A DNA stretch of 64,000 nucleotides from assembly GCA_016213825.1 (NCBI GenBank), contig JACQZP010000030.1, positions 1-64,000 on the forward strand, read 5' to 3'. This DNA is from Acetobacterium woodii. GTDB lineage: Bacteria > Bacillota > Clostridia > Eubacteriales > Eubacteriaceae. Made by a program: the position numbers and the translations under genes. The notes under the pieces are model-generated. The model saw only the letters and a program-made list of their open reading frames with translations. It was not told the origin of the DNA and ran no database searches. Within the stretch, counting starts at the first letter, position 1. Each line of letters starts with the position of its first letter. Below, in pieces: positions 1-9,948 of the stretch.

Positions 1-125
1 ACGTTCAAATGGAAATCACTTTGATCACACCAATCGCGATTGAAGAAGGCTTACGTTTTGCGATTCGTGAAGGCGGCCGAACCGTTGGTTCTGGTGTTGT
101 TGCCAAAATGCTTGCTGACGCATAA
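1..125 (+). CDS. tuf: Elongation factor Tu, C-terminal end (partial)
   Basis: The reading frame that begins at base 3 gives the last 40 residues of EF-Tu, including the characteristic ending [18 protein letters not shown]-Tu is the GTPase that carries aminoacyl-tRNA to the ribosome; this piece is part of its C-terminal beta barrel. The gene starts outside the window. A hairpin terminator follows 22 bases after the stop, so tuf ends its own transcription unit here and the S10 operon downstream has a separate promoter. Confidence 0.97.
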   Translation, partial: VQMEITLITPIAIEEGLRFAIREGGRTVGSGVVAKMLADA

Positions 126-147
126 AAACATATAAATAAAAATATTG

Positions 148-180
148 AACCGCCCTCCTGTTCTTGGGGGCGGTTTTTTT
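148..180 (+). terminator. Intrinsic terminator after tuf
   Basis: A GC-rich stem (AACCGCCC pairing with GGGCGGTT) is followed by a run of seven T. It ends the str-type operon that contains tuf. Confidence 0.92.
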
Positions 181-280
181 AATGAGACGATTGTAATGAT
201 AGAGGAACCGTAATTTACAGATTCGATAGAGAACGTCGATCTTTTATGGTATGATTAATTAAAAAGAAAGTGTAGACAAG

Positions 281-658
281 ATGTTCCAAAAAGACTTTTT
301 TATGCGGGAAATAGAGAACTTTTCCAAATTTGTTGTTGGATTGTTTAGAAAAGAAAAATTCAAATATGAAATCAAAGGCGAACAAGGGGAATTCATCGAA
401 GCAGAATATTTATTTTACCGTTTGCAGGAAATGGTTTATGATGGTAAAATTAACGAAGCTGAAAATATCTTGTTTGAAACAATTGAAAAAGACCCTAAAC
501 TTGAATATTTGAAATTGACTGAAAAATTTTATTCGGAAATCTCTAAAATGAGTGATGAATATTTACTGAAACAAGACTATACCCGAGAAGAAATATTTGA
601 AAGCTTAGATCAAATACAGACGATTTACGAAAAAAAATATAGCGACTCAAAGAAATAG
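281..658 (+). CDS. Small conserved protein, DUF6483-like
   Basis: This 125-residue protein has no signal peptide or membrane segment. It reads as mostly helical, with an N-terminal part of the pattern MFQKDFFMREIE and a helical hairpin around 45-75 (EAEYLFYRLQEMVYDGKINEAENILFE cut short here), resembling a TPR-like pair of helices. It recalls the DUF6483 family of short Firmicutes proteins, whose function is unknown; that assignment is from memory and is tentative. No strong Shine-Dalgarno precedes the ATG. The stop lies 19 bases before the DegV gene, so the two are probably co-transcribed. Confidence 0.7.
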   Translation: MFQKDFFMREIENFSKFVVGLFRKEKFKYEIKGEQGEFIEAEYLFYRLQEMVYDGKINEAENILFETIEKDPKLEYLKLTEKFYSEISKMSDEYLLKQDYTREEIFESLDQIQTIYEKKYSDSKK

Positions 659-677
659 GATTAGAAAGAAGTTCGAA

Positions 678-1544
678 ATGATTAGACTCTTAGTTGATAG
701 TATGTGCGATCTGCCAAAAGAATATATCAATCACCCGAATCTAGATATGGTATCCCTGAATGTCATTATTGAAGGAAAAGTATATCGGGACAAACGGGAA
801 ATCGATCTCGATGGCATGAATAAATTTATGGAGCAGGGAATTGTTCCCACCACATCTCAAGTAAATCCAGGGGATTTTATGGAATATTTTGAGAATTGTG
901 CTAAAAATAATGTGGAATGTCTTTATCTGGCTTTTACATCAAAACTATCCGGGAGCTATGAAACGGCTTGTTTGATTTTAAAAGACGTCCTCGAAAAATA
1001 TCCGAATTTTAAGTGCCGGATCGTTGATAGTCTGCATAGCGGGGGAAGCATTGCCGTTATTGCGGCGGAATTGTTGAAACTGATCGATCAAGGAAAAGAC
1101 CTGGATTATTTAGCGGGAGCTGCGGTTAAGCTGATTCCCCATGCCCATTTTTATTTTAGCATTGAAGATCTGAACTGGCTTTATATGGGCGGTCGGGTTT
1201 CAAAGGGAACAGCGGTCGTTGGTGGATTCCTGAAGATTCATCCGATTGTTTCGGTTGAAGATGGCGAACTGAAAATCATTGGCAAGTCCCGGGGAAACAA
1301 AAAAGCGCAACAGGCAGTGATTGAAAAAACGGCTGAAAATATCACTGGTTATTTGGATCAGAATGTTGGCATCGCTTATACGGGCTCCATGAAACCGGTG
1401 GAAGACTATGAAAAGGCCCTGCGACTGATGGGGGTGAAAAAAATCGAACCGGTACCGATTGGTTGCGTTTTGGCGGCTCATTTAGGGTTGCAGGGAACGG
1501 GGATCTATTTTCTGGATGCACCACCGGATGAGATACTGAAGTGA
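678..1544 (+). CDS. DegV family fatty-acid-binding protein
   Basis: This 288-residue protein matches DegV throughout: the N-terminal IRLLVDSMCDLP strand, the PTTSQVNPGDF motif near residue 56, the SGSYETA loop near 91, and the MGGRVS segment near 174. DegV proteins bind a single fatty acid; in Firmicutes the relatives called FakB present it to the kinase FakA for phosphorylation and use in phospholipids. No fakA is seen in this window, so whether this is a FakB or another DegV paralog cannot be decided. It follows the DUF6483-like gene and ends at a terminator. Confidence 0.9.
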   Translation: MIRLLVDSMCDLPKEYINHPNLDMVSLNVIIEGKVYRDKREIDLDGMNKFMEQGIVPTTSQVNPGDFMEYFENCAKNNVECLYLAFTSKLSGSYETACLILKDVLEKYPNFKCRIVDSLHSGGSIAVIAAELLKLIDQGKDLDYLAGAAVKLIPHAHFYFSIEDLNWLYMGGRVSKGTAVVGGFLKIHPIVSVEDGELKIIGKSRGNKKAQQAVIEKTAENITGYLDQNVGIAYTGSMKPVEDYEKALRLMGVKKIEPVPIGCVLAAHLGLQGTGIYFLDAPPDEILK

Positions 1545-1590
1545 TAAAATATTAAATATGAAAAAAATGTAATAATAGTTGTAAAATCTA

Positions 1591-1619
1591 AAAAAACGCT
1601 TGCCAAAGGCGTTTTTTTC
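1591..1619 (+). terminator. Terminator after the DegV gene
   Basis: A stem of AAAAAACGC pairing with GCGTTTTTT, around a 9-base loop, ends in a T run. Its loop also holds the -35 element of the S10 operon promoter. Confidence 0.85.
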
Positions 1620-1628
1620 TTGTATAAT
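1600..1628 (+). promoter_or_regulatory. Probable S10 operon promoter
   Basis: TTGCCA (1600-1605) and TATAAT (1623-1628) are separated by 17 bases, a good sigma-A promoter. The -35 box lies in the loop of the preceding gene's terminator. Transcription would start near 1635, leaving a leader of about 230 bases before rpsJ. Confidence 0.75.
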
Positions 1629-1634
1629 GTGAAA

Positions 1635-1858
1635 GGTTGACACACAAGCGATGAAGTGAGAGGTTGCTGTCGCCTTAGGCAGGTTTTTCCCATGGAGTAT
1701 GTCACGATCTTTGAATCGGACGACAACCGCTTAAAATCATGTGATTTTTGCAAAATGAGACCTTCATTTTGCGAAAAAAAATAATGATGAAACACCCGGA
1801 TGGGTTGACGAGTGGTTGGAGTACCTAAATGACGAGTAAAAATTGATAAGGAGGTAAA
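1635..1858 (+). promoter_or_regulatory. Structured leader of the S10 operon
   Basis: The 230-base untranslated leader can fold. AAGCG near 1647 pairs with CGCTT near 1728, and GGTTG/GTCG near 1665 pairs with CGACAACC near 1720, closing a domain with two small hairpins (GCCTTAGGC and CGAT-loop-ATCG). Two more hairpins follow: AAAATCA/TGATTTT (1733-1748) and a perfect 9-bp stem GCAAAATGA/TCATTTTGC (1750-1772). Neither is followed by a T run, so they are not terminators. Long structured leaders before rpsJ often serve feedback by a ribosomal protein; which protein would bind here is not known from the sequence. Confidence 0.5.
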
Positions 1859-1866
1859 ATTTAGGT

Positions 1867-2175
1867 ATGGCAAAACAAAAAATTAGAATCAGATTAAAAG
1901 CGTTTGATCACAAACTTTTGGATCAATCTGCTGAACGAATTGTTGAAACAGCAAAGAGAACAGGTGCGAGCGTATCTGGTCCGGTACCACTGCCAACAGA
2001 CAAAGAAATCATCACGATTCTTCGAGCAGTGCACAAGTATAAGGATTCCAGAGAGCAATTTGAAATGCGCACACACAAACGGTTGATTGACATTTTAAAC
2101 CCAACACCAAAAACCGTAGACGCATTAATGCGATTGAACTTACCAGCAGGCGTTGATATAGAAATCAAACTATAG
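1867..2175 (+). CDS. rpsJ: 30S ribosomal protein S10
   Basis: S10 (102 residues, normal length) sits in the head of the small subunit and, as NusE, also joins NusB in transcription antitermination complexes. The N-terminal [15 protein letters not shown] and the loop PLPT near residue 41 are typical. AAGGAGG lies 12 bases before the ATG, a somewhat long spacing. It is the first gene of the S10-spc-alpha super-operon, in the usual order with rplC next. Confidence 0.98.
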   Translation: MAKQKIRIRLKAFDHKLLDQSAERIVETAKRTGASVSGPVPLPTDKEIITILRAVHKYKDSREQFEMRTHKRLIDILNPTPKTVDALMRLNLPAGVDIEIKL

Positions 2176-2228
2176 ACCCCATTGGTATTATGATTGCACA
2201 GCAATCCAATGATATTTAGGAGGAAATA

Positions 2229-2858
2229 ATGAAAAAAGCGATTATCGGACGAAAAATTGGAATGACCCAAATTTTCACAGAAAACGGAACTGTCATTCCA
2301 GTGACCGTGGTTGAAGCCGGCCCTTGTGTTGTGCTTCAAAAGAAAACCATCGAAACTGATGGATATGAAGCACTGCAATTGGCATATGGTGAAGCAAAAG
2401 AACGTCTTATGACGAAACCACTAAAAGGCCACTACAATAAAAACAGTGTTGAATATAAAAAAGTAATCCGGGAATTCAAACTTGATGATTATGCAAGTTA
2501 TGAAACCGGTCAATTAATTCAGGCTGATGTGTTTGAAGCTGGCGAACGAGTTGATATTTCAGGAAAATCAAAAGGTAAGGGCTTCCAGGGGGTTATTAAA
2601 CGACATAACCAATCCAGAGGACCAATGGCTCATGGTTCCAAATATCACCGAAGACCAGGTTCCATGGGAGCATCTTCTTCACCTTCAAGAGTATTCAAGG
2701 GTAAGAAACTTCCAGGCCAGATGGGGAACAAAAATGTAACTGCAGTTAATTTGGAAGTTGTTAAAGTCGATGCTGAAAATAATGTACTCTTAATCAGAGG
2801 TGCAGTACCAGGCATTAGAGGAGCACTTGTTACAATTAAAAGCAGCGTTAAAGCATAA
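2229..2858 (+). CDS. rplC: 50S ribosomal protein L3
   Basis: L3 (209 residues) is an early-assembling large-subunit protein whose long loop reaches towards the peptidyl transferase centre. The start [15 protein letters not shown] and the internal GGHxS-like segment [20 protein letters not shown] (residues about 131-150) are diagnostic. An AGGAGG site sits 5 bases before the ATG. It lies between rpsJ and rplD as expected. Confidence 0.98.
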   Translation: MKKAIIGRKIGMTQIFTENGTVIPVTVVEAGPCVVLQKKTIETDGYEALQLAYGEAKERLMTKPLKGHYNKNSVEYKKVIREFKLDDYASYETGQLIQADVFEAGERVDISGKSKGKGFQGVIKRHNQSRGPMAHGSKYHRRPGSMGASSSPSRVFKGKKLPGQMGNKNVTAVNLEVVKVDAENNVLLIRGAVPGIRGALVTIKSSVKA

Positions 2859-2887
2859 AAAAATCAAGCCTGAAAGGAGGAAATCAA

Positions 2888-3508
2888 ATGCCTAAAATTG
2901 ACGTTTTAGATGTAAAAGGAAATGTTGTTGGTGATGTCGAATTAAGCGAAGGAATCTTCGGAATCGAACCCAACGAATACGTAGTACATGAAGTAGTGGT
3001 AGCACTGCTTGCAAATAGACGACAGGGAACACGTTCCGCCTTGACTCGATCAGAAGTCCGTGGCGGTGGTCGTAAACCTTGGAGACAAAAAGGAACAGGC
3101 CGGGCTCGTGCCGGTACCATCCGATCTCCATTATGGAAGGGCGGCGGTGTGATCTTTGCACCAAAATCAAGAGATTACAGCAAAAAGGTTAACAAAAAAG
3201 TTAAAGCTTTAGCTATGAAATCTGTATTTTCAGCAAAGGCTCAGGATAATGAACTGCGCGTATTGAACCAACTGGTGATGGATGCTCCAAAAACCAAAGA
3301 AATGATCGCAGTACTGAATAATATCAATGCTCAAAAAGCCTTGATTGTACTTCCTGATAACAACGAAGCAATTATCCGTTCCGCAAACAATATTCCAAAA
3401 GTTGCAACAACAACTGTCAACGAACTCAACGTATATGATATGTTGAAATATGACGTGTTGATCATGACTCAGGAAGCATTACAAAAAATTGAGGAGGTAT
3501 ACGCATAA
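2888..3508 (+). CDS. rplD: 50S ribosomal protein L4
   Basis: L4 (206 residues) lines the nascent peptide exit tunnel through its extended loop, visible here as the basic stretch [17 protein letters not shown] (about 69-85). In enterobacteria L4 represses its own operon; whether it acts on the leader here is unknown. AAAGGAGG precedes the ATG. Its stop overlaps the start of rplW by one base (TAATG), implying translational coupling. Confidence 0.98.
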   Translation: MPKIDVLDVKGNVVGDVELSEGIFGIEPNEYVVHEVVVALLANRRQGTRSALTRSEVRGGGRKPWRQKGTGRARAGTIRSPLWKGGGVIFAPKSRDYSKKVNKKVKALAMKSVFSAKAQDNELRVLNQLVMDAPKTKEMIAVLNNINAQKALIVLPDNNEAIIRSANNIPKVATTTVNELNVYDMLKYDVLIMTQEALQKIEEVYA

Positions 3509-3798
3509 TGAAAAATCCTCGCGATATTATCATCAAGCCAATTATTACCGAACGTAGTATGGCCGATGCAGAAGAGAAAAAATTCACATTTAAAGTGGAC
3601 AAAAGAGCGAATAAAATTGAGATAAAGAATGCTGTTGAAGTCATATTCGGTGTTGAAGTTGAAAAAGTGAGCACCATGAATATGAAAGGCAAACTGAAAA
3701 GAACCGGACGTTTCGTTGGTCGAAGATCAGATTGGAAAAAAGCAATCGTGAAGTTAACACCTGGAAGTAAGGGTATCCAATTCTTCGAAGGCGTATAA
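3508..3798 (+). CDS. rplW: 50S ribosomal protein L23
   Basis: L23 (96 residues) is at the tunnel exit, where it docks trigger factor and signal recognition particle. The opening [13 protein letters not shown] and the motif [10 protein letters not shown] are typical. It starts inside the rplD stop codon, with the GAGGAGG of its ribosome site inside the rplD coding region. Confidence 0.98.
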   Translation: MKNPRDIIIKPIITERSMADAEEKKFTFKVDKRANKIEIKNAVEVIFGVEVEKVSTMNMKGKLKRTGRFVGRRSDWKKAIVKLTPGSKGIQFFEGV

Positions 3799-3853
3799 GC
3801 AAACAAACGAGACTACAACCCGAGAAGCATACAAAAAAAGGAGGTAGCGATTA

Positions 3854-4687
3854 ATGGGTATTAGAAAGTATAAACCAACGTCCCCAGGACGTAGAAATAT
3901 GAGCGTCAATACATTCGAGGAAATCACCAAGCATGAGCCTGAGAAATCCTTATTGAAGCCACTTAAAAAACATGCTGGTCGTAATGCATATGGACGCATT
4001 ACCGTTAGACATCATGGTGGTGGAGCTAAAAGAAAATACAGAATTATTGACTTCAAAAGAAATAAAGATAACATTCCTGGAAAAATTGCCGGAATCGAAT
4101 ATGATCCAAACAGAAGTTCAAATATAGCACTTGTTCACTATGCAGATGGTGAAAAACGTTATATTATCGCACCATTAAAGTTAAAGGTTGGAGATGTTAT
4201 TTTCTCTGGACCAGAATCAGATATTACCGTTGGTAACTGTCTGCCACTTAAAAACATTCCTGTTGGTACAACGGTTCACTGTGTTGAACTGAAAACCGGA
4301 AAAGGTGCTCAAATGGTTCGTTCAGCTGGCGCTAGCGCTCAGTTGATGGCGAAAGAAGGAAATTACGCAACATTGCGTTTGCCTTCAGGCGAAATGAGAC
4401 TTGTTCGAATTGAATGTCGAGCAACCATTGGCCAGGTTGGAAATCTGGATCACCAGAATGTTCGTATCGGTAAAGCCGGTCGTACCCGACACATGGGTAT
4501 TCGTCCAACCGTACGTGGTTCTGTTATGAATCCGAATGACCATCCACACGGTGGTGGTGAAGGACGTGCGCCAATCGGACGTTCTGGCCCAGTTACACCT
4601 TGGGGTAAACCAGCACTTGGTTATAAAACACGTAAGAAAAACAAACCTTCCGATAAATATATCGTAAGATCACGAAATAAAAAATAA
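3854..4687 (+). CDS. rplB: 50S ribosomal protein L2
   Basis: L2 (277 residues) is a primary 23S rRNA binder needed for subunit joining and peptidyl transfer. Family marks are [14 protein letters not shown] at the start, [11 protein letters not shown] near 49, and the near-invariant [14 protein letters not shown] loop near 224, which contains the histidine long linked to the catalytic centre. An AAAGGAGG site precedes the ATG. A 55-base gap separates it from rplW. Confidence 0.98.
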   Translation: MGIRKYKPTSPGRRNMSVNTFEEITKHEPEKSLLKPLKKHAGRNAYGRITVRHHGGGAKRKYRIIDFKRNKDNIPGKIAGIEYDPNRSSNIALVHYADGEKRYIIAPLKLKVGDVIFSGPESDITVGNCLPLKNIPVGTTVHCVELKTGKGAQMVRSAGASAQLMAKEGNYATLRLPSGEMRLVRIECRATIGQVGNLDHQNVRIGKAGRTRHMGIRPTVRGSVMNPNDHPHGGGEGRAPIGRSGPVTPWGKPALGYKTRKKNKPSDKYIVRSRNKK

Positions 4688-4728
4688 GCATACAACCATA
4701 AGATAACGAACCGAGAGGAGGTTGAATA

Positions 4729-5007
4729 ATGGGTAGATCATTAAAAAAAGGACCTTTTTGTGACGAAAAGTTACTAAAACGCATCGATGCTATGAATGAA
4801 AAAGGTGAAAAGAATGTGCTGAAGACCTGGTCTAGAAGCTCCACACTTTTCCCACAAATGGTAGGACACACCATCGCAGTTCATGATGGCAGAAAACACG
4901 TTCCAGTTTATGTTACCGAAGATATGGTAGGACACAAACTTGGAGAGTTTGCACCAACCAGAACCTTTAGAGGTCATGCTGGAGAAAAGAAATCTAAATT
5001 AAGATAG
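4729..5007 (+). CDS. rpsS: 30S ribosomal protein S19
   Basis: S19 (92 residues) sits in the small-subunit head next to S13 and touches the A-site region. [16 protein letters not shown] and the ending [12 protein letters not shown] are hallmark sequences. A GAGAGGAGG ribosome site lies 7 bases before the ATG. It is in the usual place between rplB and rplV. Confidence 0.98.
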   Translation: MGRSLKKGPFCDEKLLKRIDAMNEKGEKNVLKTWSRSSTLFPQMVGHTIAVHDGRKHVPVYVTEDMVGHKLGEFAPTRTFRGHAGEKKSKLR

Positions 5008-5026
5008 CCAGAAGGAGGTATACGAT

Positions 5027-5362
5027 ATGGAAGCAAGAGCGACAGCTAAATATGTACGTGTTTCATCCAGAAAGGCTAAGTTAGTGGCTGATTTAATTCG
5101 AGGCAAAAGCATTGGAGAAGCATTAAGTATTCTAGCATTAACACCAAATAAAGCAGCGAAAATAATTGATAAAGTTGTTAAATCTGCTTTAGCAAATGCT
5201 GAAAATAATTTTAACATGAATCCTGAAAACTTATATATCGATCAGATTTATGCAAATCAGGGTCCAACACTAAAACGATTCAGAGCGGGTGCACAGGGAC
5301 GTGCGACAATTATTCGAAAAAGATCGTCTCACATTACAGCCGTATTAAAAGAAAAAGAGTAA
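5027..5362 (+). CDS. rplV: 50S ribosomal protein L22
   Basis: L22 (111 residues) has a globular part on the ribosome surface and a long beta hairpin in the exit tunnel. The start EARATAKYVRVSSRKAKL and the hairpin region GPTLKRFRAGAQGRA (about 84-98) are typical; changes in that hairpin are known for macrolide resistance, and none can be judged here. AAGGAGG precedes the ATG. Confidence 0.98.
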   Translation: MEARATAKYVRVSSRKAKLVADLIRGKSIGEALSILALTPNKAAKIIDKVVKSALANAENNFNMNPENLYIDQIYANQGPTLKRFRAGAQGRATIIRKRSSHITAVLKEKE

Positions 5363-5373
5363 GGAGGGCATAG

Positions 5374-6096
5374 ATGGGTCAAAAAGTCAATCCTCACGGA
5401 TTAAGAGTTGGCGTTATAAAGGACTGGAACGCAAAATGGTTTGCTAACAACAAAGATTTTGCAGATTGTTTAATTGAAGATCATGATATTCGTAAATATA
5501 TAAAAGTAAATCAATACCAGGCGGGCATTTCTAAAATTGTCATCGAACGTTTTGGTAACAAGGTTAAGATTCATATCTATACAGCAAAACCAGGCATGAT
5601 TATTGGTCGTGGTGGCGCAGGTATCGATGCTTTACGTCTTGAACTTGAAAAAATGACAAAGAAAACTGTATTTATCAACATCGTTGAAGTCAAAAACGTT
5701 GATATGGATGCTCAATTAGTAGCAGAAAATATTGCCGCTCAGCTGGAACGACGAATTTCTTTCCGACGAGCAATGAAACAAACCATGCAACGAACCATGC
5801 GAGCCGGAGCTAAGGGGATTAAAACTGCTGTTGCAGGTCGTTTGAACGGCGCTGAAATGGCACGAAACGAACATTATGCCCAAGGTCAGGTTCCACTTCA
5901 AACCCTCCGAGCTGATATTAGCTACGGCTTTGCTGAAGCTGATACCACCTATGGTAAACTAGGTGTAAAAGTTTGGGTCAATAAAGGCGAAATTTTAACT
6001 GGCCGCGAAGATATTCTAGCAGTAACTGCTGAAGACGACGCAAAAGCTAAAAAAAGCACACGCCGCAAAGCTCCTACTAACAGGACAGAAAACTAA
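5374..6096 (+). CDS. rpsC: 30S ribosomal protein S3
   Basis: S3 (240 residues) forms part of the mRNA entry channel and contributes to the ribosomal helicase. The KH RNA-binding motif is clear as [13 protein letters not shown] near residue 73, and the C-terminal S3 domain includes the basic segment [19 protein letters not shown]. The last 25 residues are a charged lysine/arginine tail typical of Firmicutes. It is 11 bases after rplV. Confidence 0.98.
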   Translation: MGQKVNPHGLRVGVIKDWNAKWFANNKDFADCLIEDHDIRKYIKVNQYQAGISKIVIERFGNKVKIHIYTAKPGMIIGRGGAGIDALRLELEKMTKKTVFINIVEVKNVDMDAQLVAENIAAQLERRISFRRAMKQTMQRTMRAGAKGIKTAVAGRLNGAEMARNEHYAQGQVPLQTLRADISYGFAEADTTYGKLGVKVWVNKGEILTGREDILAVTAEDDAKAKKSTRRKAPTNRTEN

Positions 6097-6114
6097 GAGA
6101 GGAGGCCAACGCAT

Positions 6115-6555
6115 ATGTTAATGCCTAAACGTGTAAAACGTAGAAAACAACATAGAGGTCGTATGAAAGGAAAAGCGCTTCGTGGTAACAAAATCACTTA
6201 CGGAGATTTCGCTATTCAGGCACTGGAGCCAGCATGGATTACTGCTAATCAGATCGAAGCTGCCCGTATCGCCATGACCAGATATATTAAAAGAGGTGGC
6301 CAGGTTTGGATCAAAATTTTCCCAGACAAACCTGTGACACAAAAACCAGCAGAAACTCGAATGGGTTCCGGTAAAGGTTCTCCAGAGTATTGGGTTGCAG
6401 TGGTAAAACCAGGAAGAGTAATGTTTGAGATTGCCGGGATTTCTGAGGAAGTTGCTCGGGAAGCCATGCGTCTTGCTCAACATAAATTACCGATCAAAAC
6501 GAAGTTTATCACTCGAAAAGATCAGGAAGCACAAGAAGTGGGTGATGAAGCATGA
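6115..6555 (+). CDS. rplP: 50S ribosomal protein L16
   Basis: L16 (146 residues) contacts the A-site tRNA elbow. The start [15 protein letters not shown] is the normal Firmicutes N-terminus, which supports the first ATG rather than the ATG at 6121. The segment [14 protein letters not shown] near residue 82 is diagnostic. GAGAGGAGG precedes the start, and its stop overlaps the start of rpmC (ATGA), so the pair is coupled. Confidence 0.98.
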   Translation: MLMPKRVKRRKQHRGRMKGKALRGNKITYGDFAIQALEPAWITANQIEAARIAMTRYIKRGGQVWIKIFPDKPVTQKPAETRMGSGKGSPEYWVAVVKPGRVMFEIAGISEEVAREAMRLAQHKLPIKTKFITRKDQEAQEVGDEA

Positions 6556-6755
6556 AACCAAGTGAATTAAGAGAATTAACTACAATTGAGCTTGAAGCAA
6601 AATTGGGAGACCTTAAGGAAGAATTATTCAACCTGAGATTTCAACATGCGACAGGCCAGTTGGAAAACCCAATGCGGATTAAAGAAGTGAAGAAGACTTA
6701 TGCACGGATCAAAACAATTATGCAAGAACGTGCGATGAAGTCGGATCAAGCATAA
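6552..6755 (+). CDS. rpmC: 50S ribosomal protein L29
   Basis: L29 (67 residues) is a small helical hairpin beside L23 at the tunnel exit. The pattern [17 protein letters not shown] with [16 protein letters not shown] is unmistakable. Its ATG overlaps the rplP stop by four bases. Confidence 0.98.
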   Translation: MKPSELRELTTIELEAKLGDLKEELFNLRFQHATGQLENPMRIKEVKKTYARIKTIMQERAMKSDQA

Positions 6756-6783
6756 TAAACCAATAGATAAGGAGGTTTAGCTT

Positions 6784-7041
6784 ATGGAAGAAAGAGGTTA
6801 CAGAAAAACTCGAATTGGTAAAGTGACCAGCGATAAAATGGATAAAACCGTTGTTGTGGCTGTCGAAAGTTTTGTAAAACATCCACTTTACTCAAAACGA
6901 GTGAAACACACTGTAAAGTTCAAAGCCCATGACGAACAAAACGAATGTAATATCGGTGATACCGTTAAAATAATGGAAACAAGACCACTCAGCAAAGACA
7001 AACGCTGGAGATTAGTAGAAATCGTAGAAAAAGCACTATAA
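6784..7041 (+). CDS. rpsQ: 30S ribosomal protein S17
   Basis: S17 (85 residues) is an OB-fold primary 16S rRNA binder. [20 protein letters not shown] and the motif [16 protein letters not shown] are family hallmarks. AAGGAGG precedes the ATG. It stands between rpmC and rplN as in other Firmicutes. Confidence 0.98.
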   Translation: MEERGYRKTRIGKVTSDKMDKTVVVAVESFVKHPLYSKRVKHTVKFKAHDEQNECNIGDTVKIMETRPLSKDKRWRLVEIVEKAL

Positions 7042-7068
7042 GTCAATGTGCGGAAGGAGGTATTTCGG

Positions 7069-7437
7069 ATGATTCAACAAGAAACGAGACTGAAAGTAGC
7101 AGATAATACCGGTGCAAAGGAATTACTGTGCATCCGAGTTCTTGGTGGTTCCGGTCGTCGATATGCAAATATTGGGGACATTATCGTGTGTGCTGTTAAA
7201 AGTGCGGCACCCGGTGGCGATGTTAAAAAAGGCGACGTTGTTAAAGCCGTTGTCGTTAGAACAAAGAGCGGAATTAGAAGAGACGATGGCAGTTACATCA
7301 AATTCGACCAGAATGCAGCGGTTCTTATAAAAGATGATAAAAACCCAAAAGGTACACGTATTTTTGGACCTGTCGCAAGAGAATTAAGGGACAAGAAATA
7401 CATGAAAATCGTATCTTTGGCTCCTGAAGTACTTTAA
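7069..7437 (+). CDS. rplN: 50S ribosomal protein L14
   Basis: L14 (122 residues, the standard length) lies at the subunit interface and forms bridges to 16S rRNA. It begins [20 protein letters not shown] chose the ATG at 7069 because GGAAGGAGG lies just upstream and because a longer frame from 7048 would place that ribosome site inside the gene. It is the first gene of the classical spc unit. Confidence 0.97.
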   Translation: MIQQETRLKVADNTGAKELLCIRVLGGSGRRYANIGDIIVCAVKSAAPGGDVKKGDVVKAVVVRTKSGIRRDDGSYIKFDQNAAVLIKDDKNPKGTRIFGPVARELRDKKYMKIVSLAPEVL

Positions 7438-7451
7438 GGAGGAAATGAAAG

Positions 7452-7766
7452 ATGCATATTAAAAAAGATGATATCGTAATGGTAATTTCCGGTAAGGACA
7501 AAGGAAAAAAGGGAAAAGTGATTCAAGCTTATCCTAAAGATGGCAAAGTCCTTGTGGAAAATGTAAACATGGTTACTAAACACCAAAAACCAACACAGCA
7601 AATGCAACAGGGTGGAATAATGCGACAAGAAGGCGCACTTGAAGCCTCTAACGTGTTACTCTACTGTGCAAAATGTGATAAGGGTGTCAGAACCGGACAT
7701 AAAGTTTTAAGTGATGGAAATAAAGTCAGATTTTGTAAAAAATGTAATGAAACATTTAATAATTAA
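7452..7766 (+). CDS. rplX: 50S ribosomal protein L24
   Basis: L24 (104 residues) starts 50S assembly by binding the 5' end of 23S rRNA. The KOW motif [14 protein letters not shown] is near the N-terminus. Two CxxC pairs (YCAKC near 75 and FCKKC near 97) mark the zinc-binding form of L24. AAGGAGG precedes the ATG. Confidence 0.97.
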   Translation: MHIKKDDIVMVISGKDKGKKGKVIQAYPKDGKVLVENVNMVTKHQKPTQQMQQGGIMRQEGALEASNVLLYCAKCDKGVRTGHKVLSDGNKVRFCKKCNETFNN

Positions 7767-7786
7767 TTTCGGGAAGGAGGACCAAT

Positions 7787-8329
7787 ATGCCCAGATTAAA
7801 AGATAAATTTCTTACTGAAGTCATTCCAGCAATGATGGAGAAATTTCAATATAAAAATATCATGGAAGTTCCTAAACTAGAAAAAGTTGTGCTCAACATG
7901 GGTTTAGGAGATTGCAAAGACAACTCTAAAGCTTTAGAAGCCGCAGTGATTGACCTTGGAATTATTGCCGGTCAAAAACCAGTAATAACAAAGGCGAAAA
8001 AGTCAGTTGCCAACTTTAAAGTCCGAGAAGGCATGAACATTGGAGCGAAAGTAACTTTAAGAAGTGATCGTATGTACGAATTTACAGATAAGTTATTCAA
8101 CGTTGCCCTTCCTCGAGTACGTGACTTCAGAGGTTTGTCCAACAAATCTTTTGACGGACGTGGTAATTATGCTTTTGGTATAAAAGAACAACTCATATTC
8201 CCTGAAATTGATTATGACAAGGTTGAACAAGTCCGAGGCATGGACATCATGTTTGTCACAACGGCAAAAACTGATGAAGAAGCTCACGAACTGTTAAGAC
8301 TGCTTGGCATTCCATTCAGTAGAGCATAA
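7787..8329 (+). CDS. rplE: 50S ribosomal protein L5
   Basis: L5 (180 residues) binds 5S rRNA and touches the P-site tRNA. Typical segments are [30 protein letters not shown], and the C-terminal [26 protein letters not shown] precedes the ATG. The stop codon forms part of the ribosome site of rpsN. Confidence 0.98.
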   Translation: MPRLKDKFLTEVIPAMMEKFQYKNIMEVPKLEKVVLNMGLGDCKDNSKALEAAVIDLGIIAGQKPVITKAKKSVANFKVREGMNIGAKVTLRSDRMYEFTDKLFNVALPRVRDFRGLSNKSFDGRGNYAFGIKEQLIFPEIDYDKVEQVRGMDIMFVTTAKTDEEAHELLRLLGIPFSRA

Positions 8330-8342
8330 GGAGGACGGTACA

Positions 8343-8528
8343 GTGGCAAAAAAAGCGATGAAAGAAAAGCAACAGCGGAAACACAAATATTCGACTCAGG
8401 AATATACACGATGCAGAATTTGTGGACGACCACACTCTGTTTTGCAGAAATTTGGCATTTGTCGTATATGTTTCCGAGAATTAGCATATAAAGGCGAAAT
8501 CCCTGGCGTAAGAAAAGCAAGCTGGTAA
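8343..8528 (+). CDS. rpsN: 30S ribosomal protein S14, zinc type
   Basis: S14 in the short zinc form (61 residues) has a C4 cluster seen as CRICGR and, 13 residues on, CRICFR. I place the start at GTG 8343, which has TAAGGAGG 8 bases upstream and gives the family N-terminus [10 protein letters not shown]. The ATG at 8304 would overlap the end of rplE by 26 bases and add 13 foreign residues. Confidence 0.95.
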   Translation: MAKKAMKEKQQRKHKYSTQEYTRCRICGRPHSVLQKFGICRICFRELAYKGEIPGVRKASW

Positions 8529-8562
8529 AAATCACACTAGCAAAGAAAAGGAGGTACCGAGT

Positions 8563-8961
8563 ATGGTTATGACTGATCCTATTGCGGATATGTTAACACG
8601 CATCAGAAATGCAAATGATGCAGGTCATAAAACAGTTGAGATGCCTGCTTCAAAAGAAAAGAAAGCAATTGCTCAAATTCTTTTAGAAGAAGGTTACATT
8701 ACTAAAGTCGATTACATTGCTGATGAAAAGCAAGGCGTAATTAAAATTACATTGAAATACGGAGAAAACAAAAGTCGTGTCGTTGCAGGCATTAAAAGAA
8801 TCTCCAAACCAGGTCTGAGAGTATACGCTGGTAAAGACGATGTGCCAAAGGTATTAAATGGCTTAGGTATTGCCATTGTATCAACATCTAAAGGCGTAAT
8901 GACCGATAAAAAAGCAAGAAAAGCCGGCGTTGGCGGCGAAGTGATATGTTACGTTTGGTAA
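8563..8961 (+). CDS. rpsH: 30S ribosomal protein S8
   Basis: S8 (132 residues) is a primary binder of the 16S central domain; in E. coli it is the repressor of the spc operon. The start [17 protein letters not shown] and the end [19 protein letters not shown] are textbook. AAAAGGAGG precedes the ATG. Confidence 0.98.
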   Translation: MVMTDPIADMLTRIRNANDAGHKTVEMPASKEKKAIAQILLEEGYITKVDYIADEKQGVIKITLKYGENKSRVVAGIKRISKPGLRVYAGKDDVPKVLNGLGIAIVSTSKGVMTDKKARKAGVGGEVICYVW

Positions 8962-8985
8962 CAAATTAAGACAGGAGGTAAAAAG

Positions 8986-9522
8986 ATGTCAAGAATAGGA
9001 AAAGCACCCGTTGCGATCCTCCCAGGAGTCGACATTAAAAAAGACGGTCAAACTTTGACAGTCAAGGGTCCATTAGGACAACTCGTTAGAACTTTTCATC
9101 CTGATGTCATCATCGATGTTCAAGATAGCGAAGTCGTTGTCACTCGACCATCTGAAAGCAAGCTGCATAAATCGCTTCACGGTTTAACACGGGCTTTAAT
9201 TCAAAACATGGTTACAGGCGTAAGCACTGGCTTTACTAAAACATTGGAAATCAGTGGAGTAGGATATAGAGCAGAAAAAAAAGGAACTAAGTTAGTGATG
9301 AACTTAGGATACTCACATCCCGTTGAGATGGAAGATCCTGAAGGCGTTGAAGCAGTTCCGGAAACAAATACTAAAGTCGTTATTAAAGGCATTAGCAAAG
9401 AAGCCGTTGGTGCACATGCTGCCAATATTCGAGCGAAACGCCCACCAGAACCTTATAAGGGTCATGGGGTACGATATTCTGACGAAGTAATTCGACGTAA
9501 AGAAGGTAAAACAGGTAAATAA
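8986..9522 (+). CDS. rplF: 50S ribosomal protein L6
   Basis: L6 (178 residues) consists of two similar domains and lies near the sarcin-ricin loop. [11 protein letters not shown] at the start and the C-terminal [16 protein letters not shown] are diagnostic. ACAGGAGG precedes the ATG. Confidence 0.98.
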   Translation: MSRIGKAPVAILPGVDIKKDGQTLTVKGPLGQLVRTFHPDVIIDVQDSEVVVTRPSESKLHKSLHGLTRALIQNMVTGVSTGFTKTLEISGVGYRAEKKGTKLVMNLGYSHPVEMEDPEGVEAVPETNTKVVIKGISKEAVGAHAANIRAKRPPEPYKGHGVRYSDEVIRRKEGKTGK

Positions 9523-9562
9523 CCTGCTAGCCCGTCAAAGATGATGAAGGGAGTAAAACTCG

Positions 9563-9931
9563 ATGATTAAGAAACCCATTAAAAATAAATTACGTGTCGC
9601 ACGTCACTTTCGGGTCCGAAACAAGATTTCTGGAACTGAAATGAGACCACGCTTAAACGTTTTTAGAAGTAATAAAAATATTTATGCTCAAATTATAGAT
9701 GATACCAAAGGTATCACATTGGTTTCTGCTTCTTCCAATGACTCTGATCTTAAAGGTCAATTGTCAAAAGGTGGAGATAAAGCAGCAGCTAAAGCAGTCG
9801 GTCAGGCAATTGCCAAACGTGCTCTTGAAAAAGGTATTGAAGCAGTTGTATTTGATCGAGGCGGTTATGTATATCATGGTAGAGTAAAAGAATTGGCTGA
9901 CGGCGCTCGTGAAGCCGGCCTGAAATTCTAA
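9563..9931 (+). CDS. rplR: 50S ribosomal protein L18
   Basis: L18 (122 residues) delivers 5S rRNA to the large subunit together with L5. The segments [31 protein letters not shown] and the ending [17 protein letters not shown] are typical. The ribosome site GAAGGGAG is a little weaker than those of its neighbours. Confidence 0.98.
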   Translation: MIKKPIKNKLRVARHFRVRNKISGTEMRPRLNVFRSNKNIYAQIIDDTKGITLVSASSNDSDLKGQLSKGGDKAAAKAVGQAIAKRALEKGIEAVVFDRGGYVYHGRVKELADGAREAGLKF

Positions 9932-9948
9932 GTAAAGGAGGTCATTTG

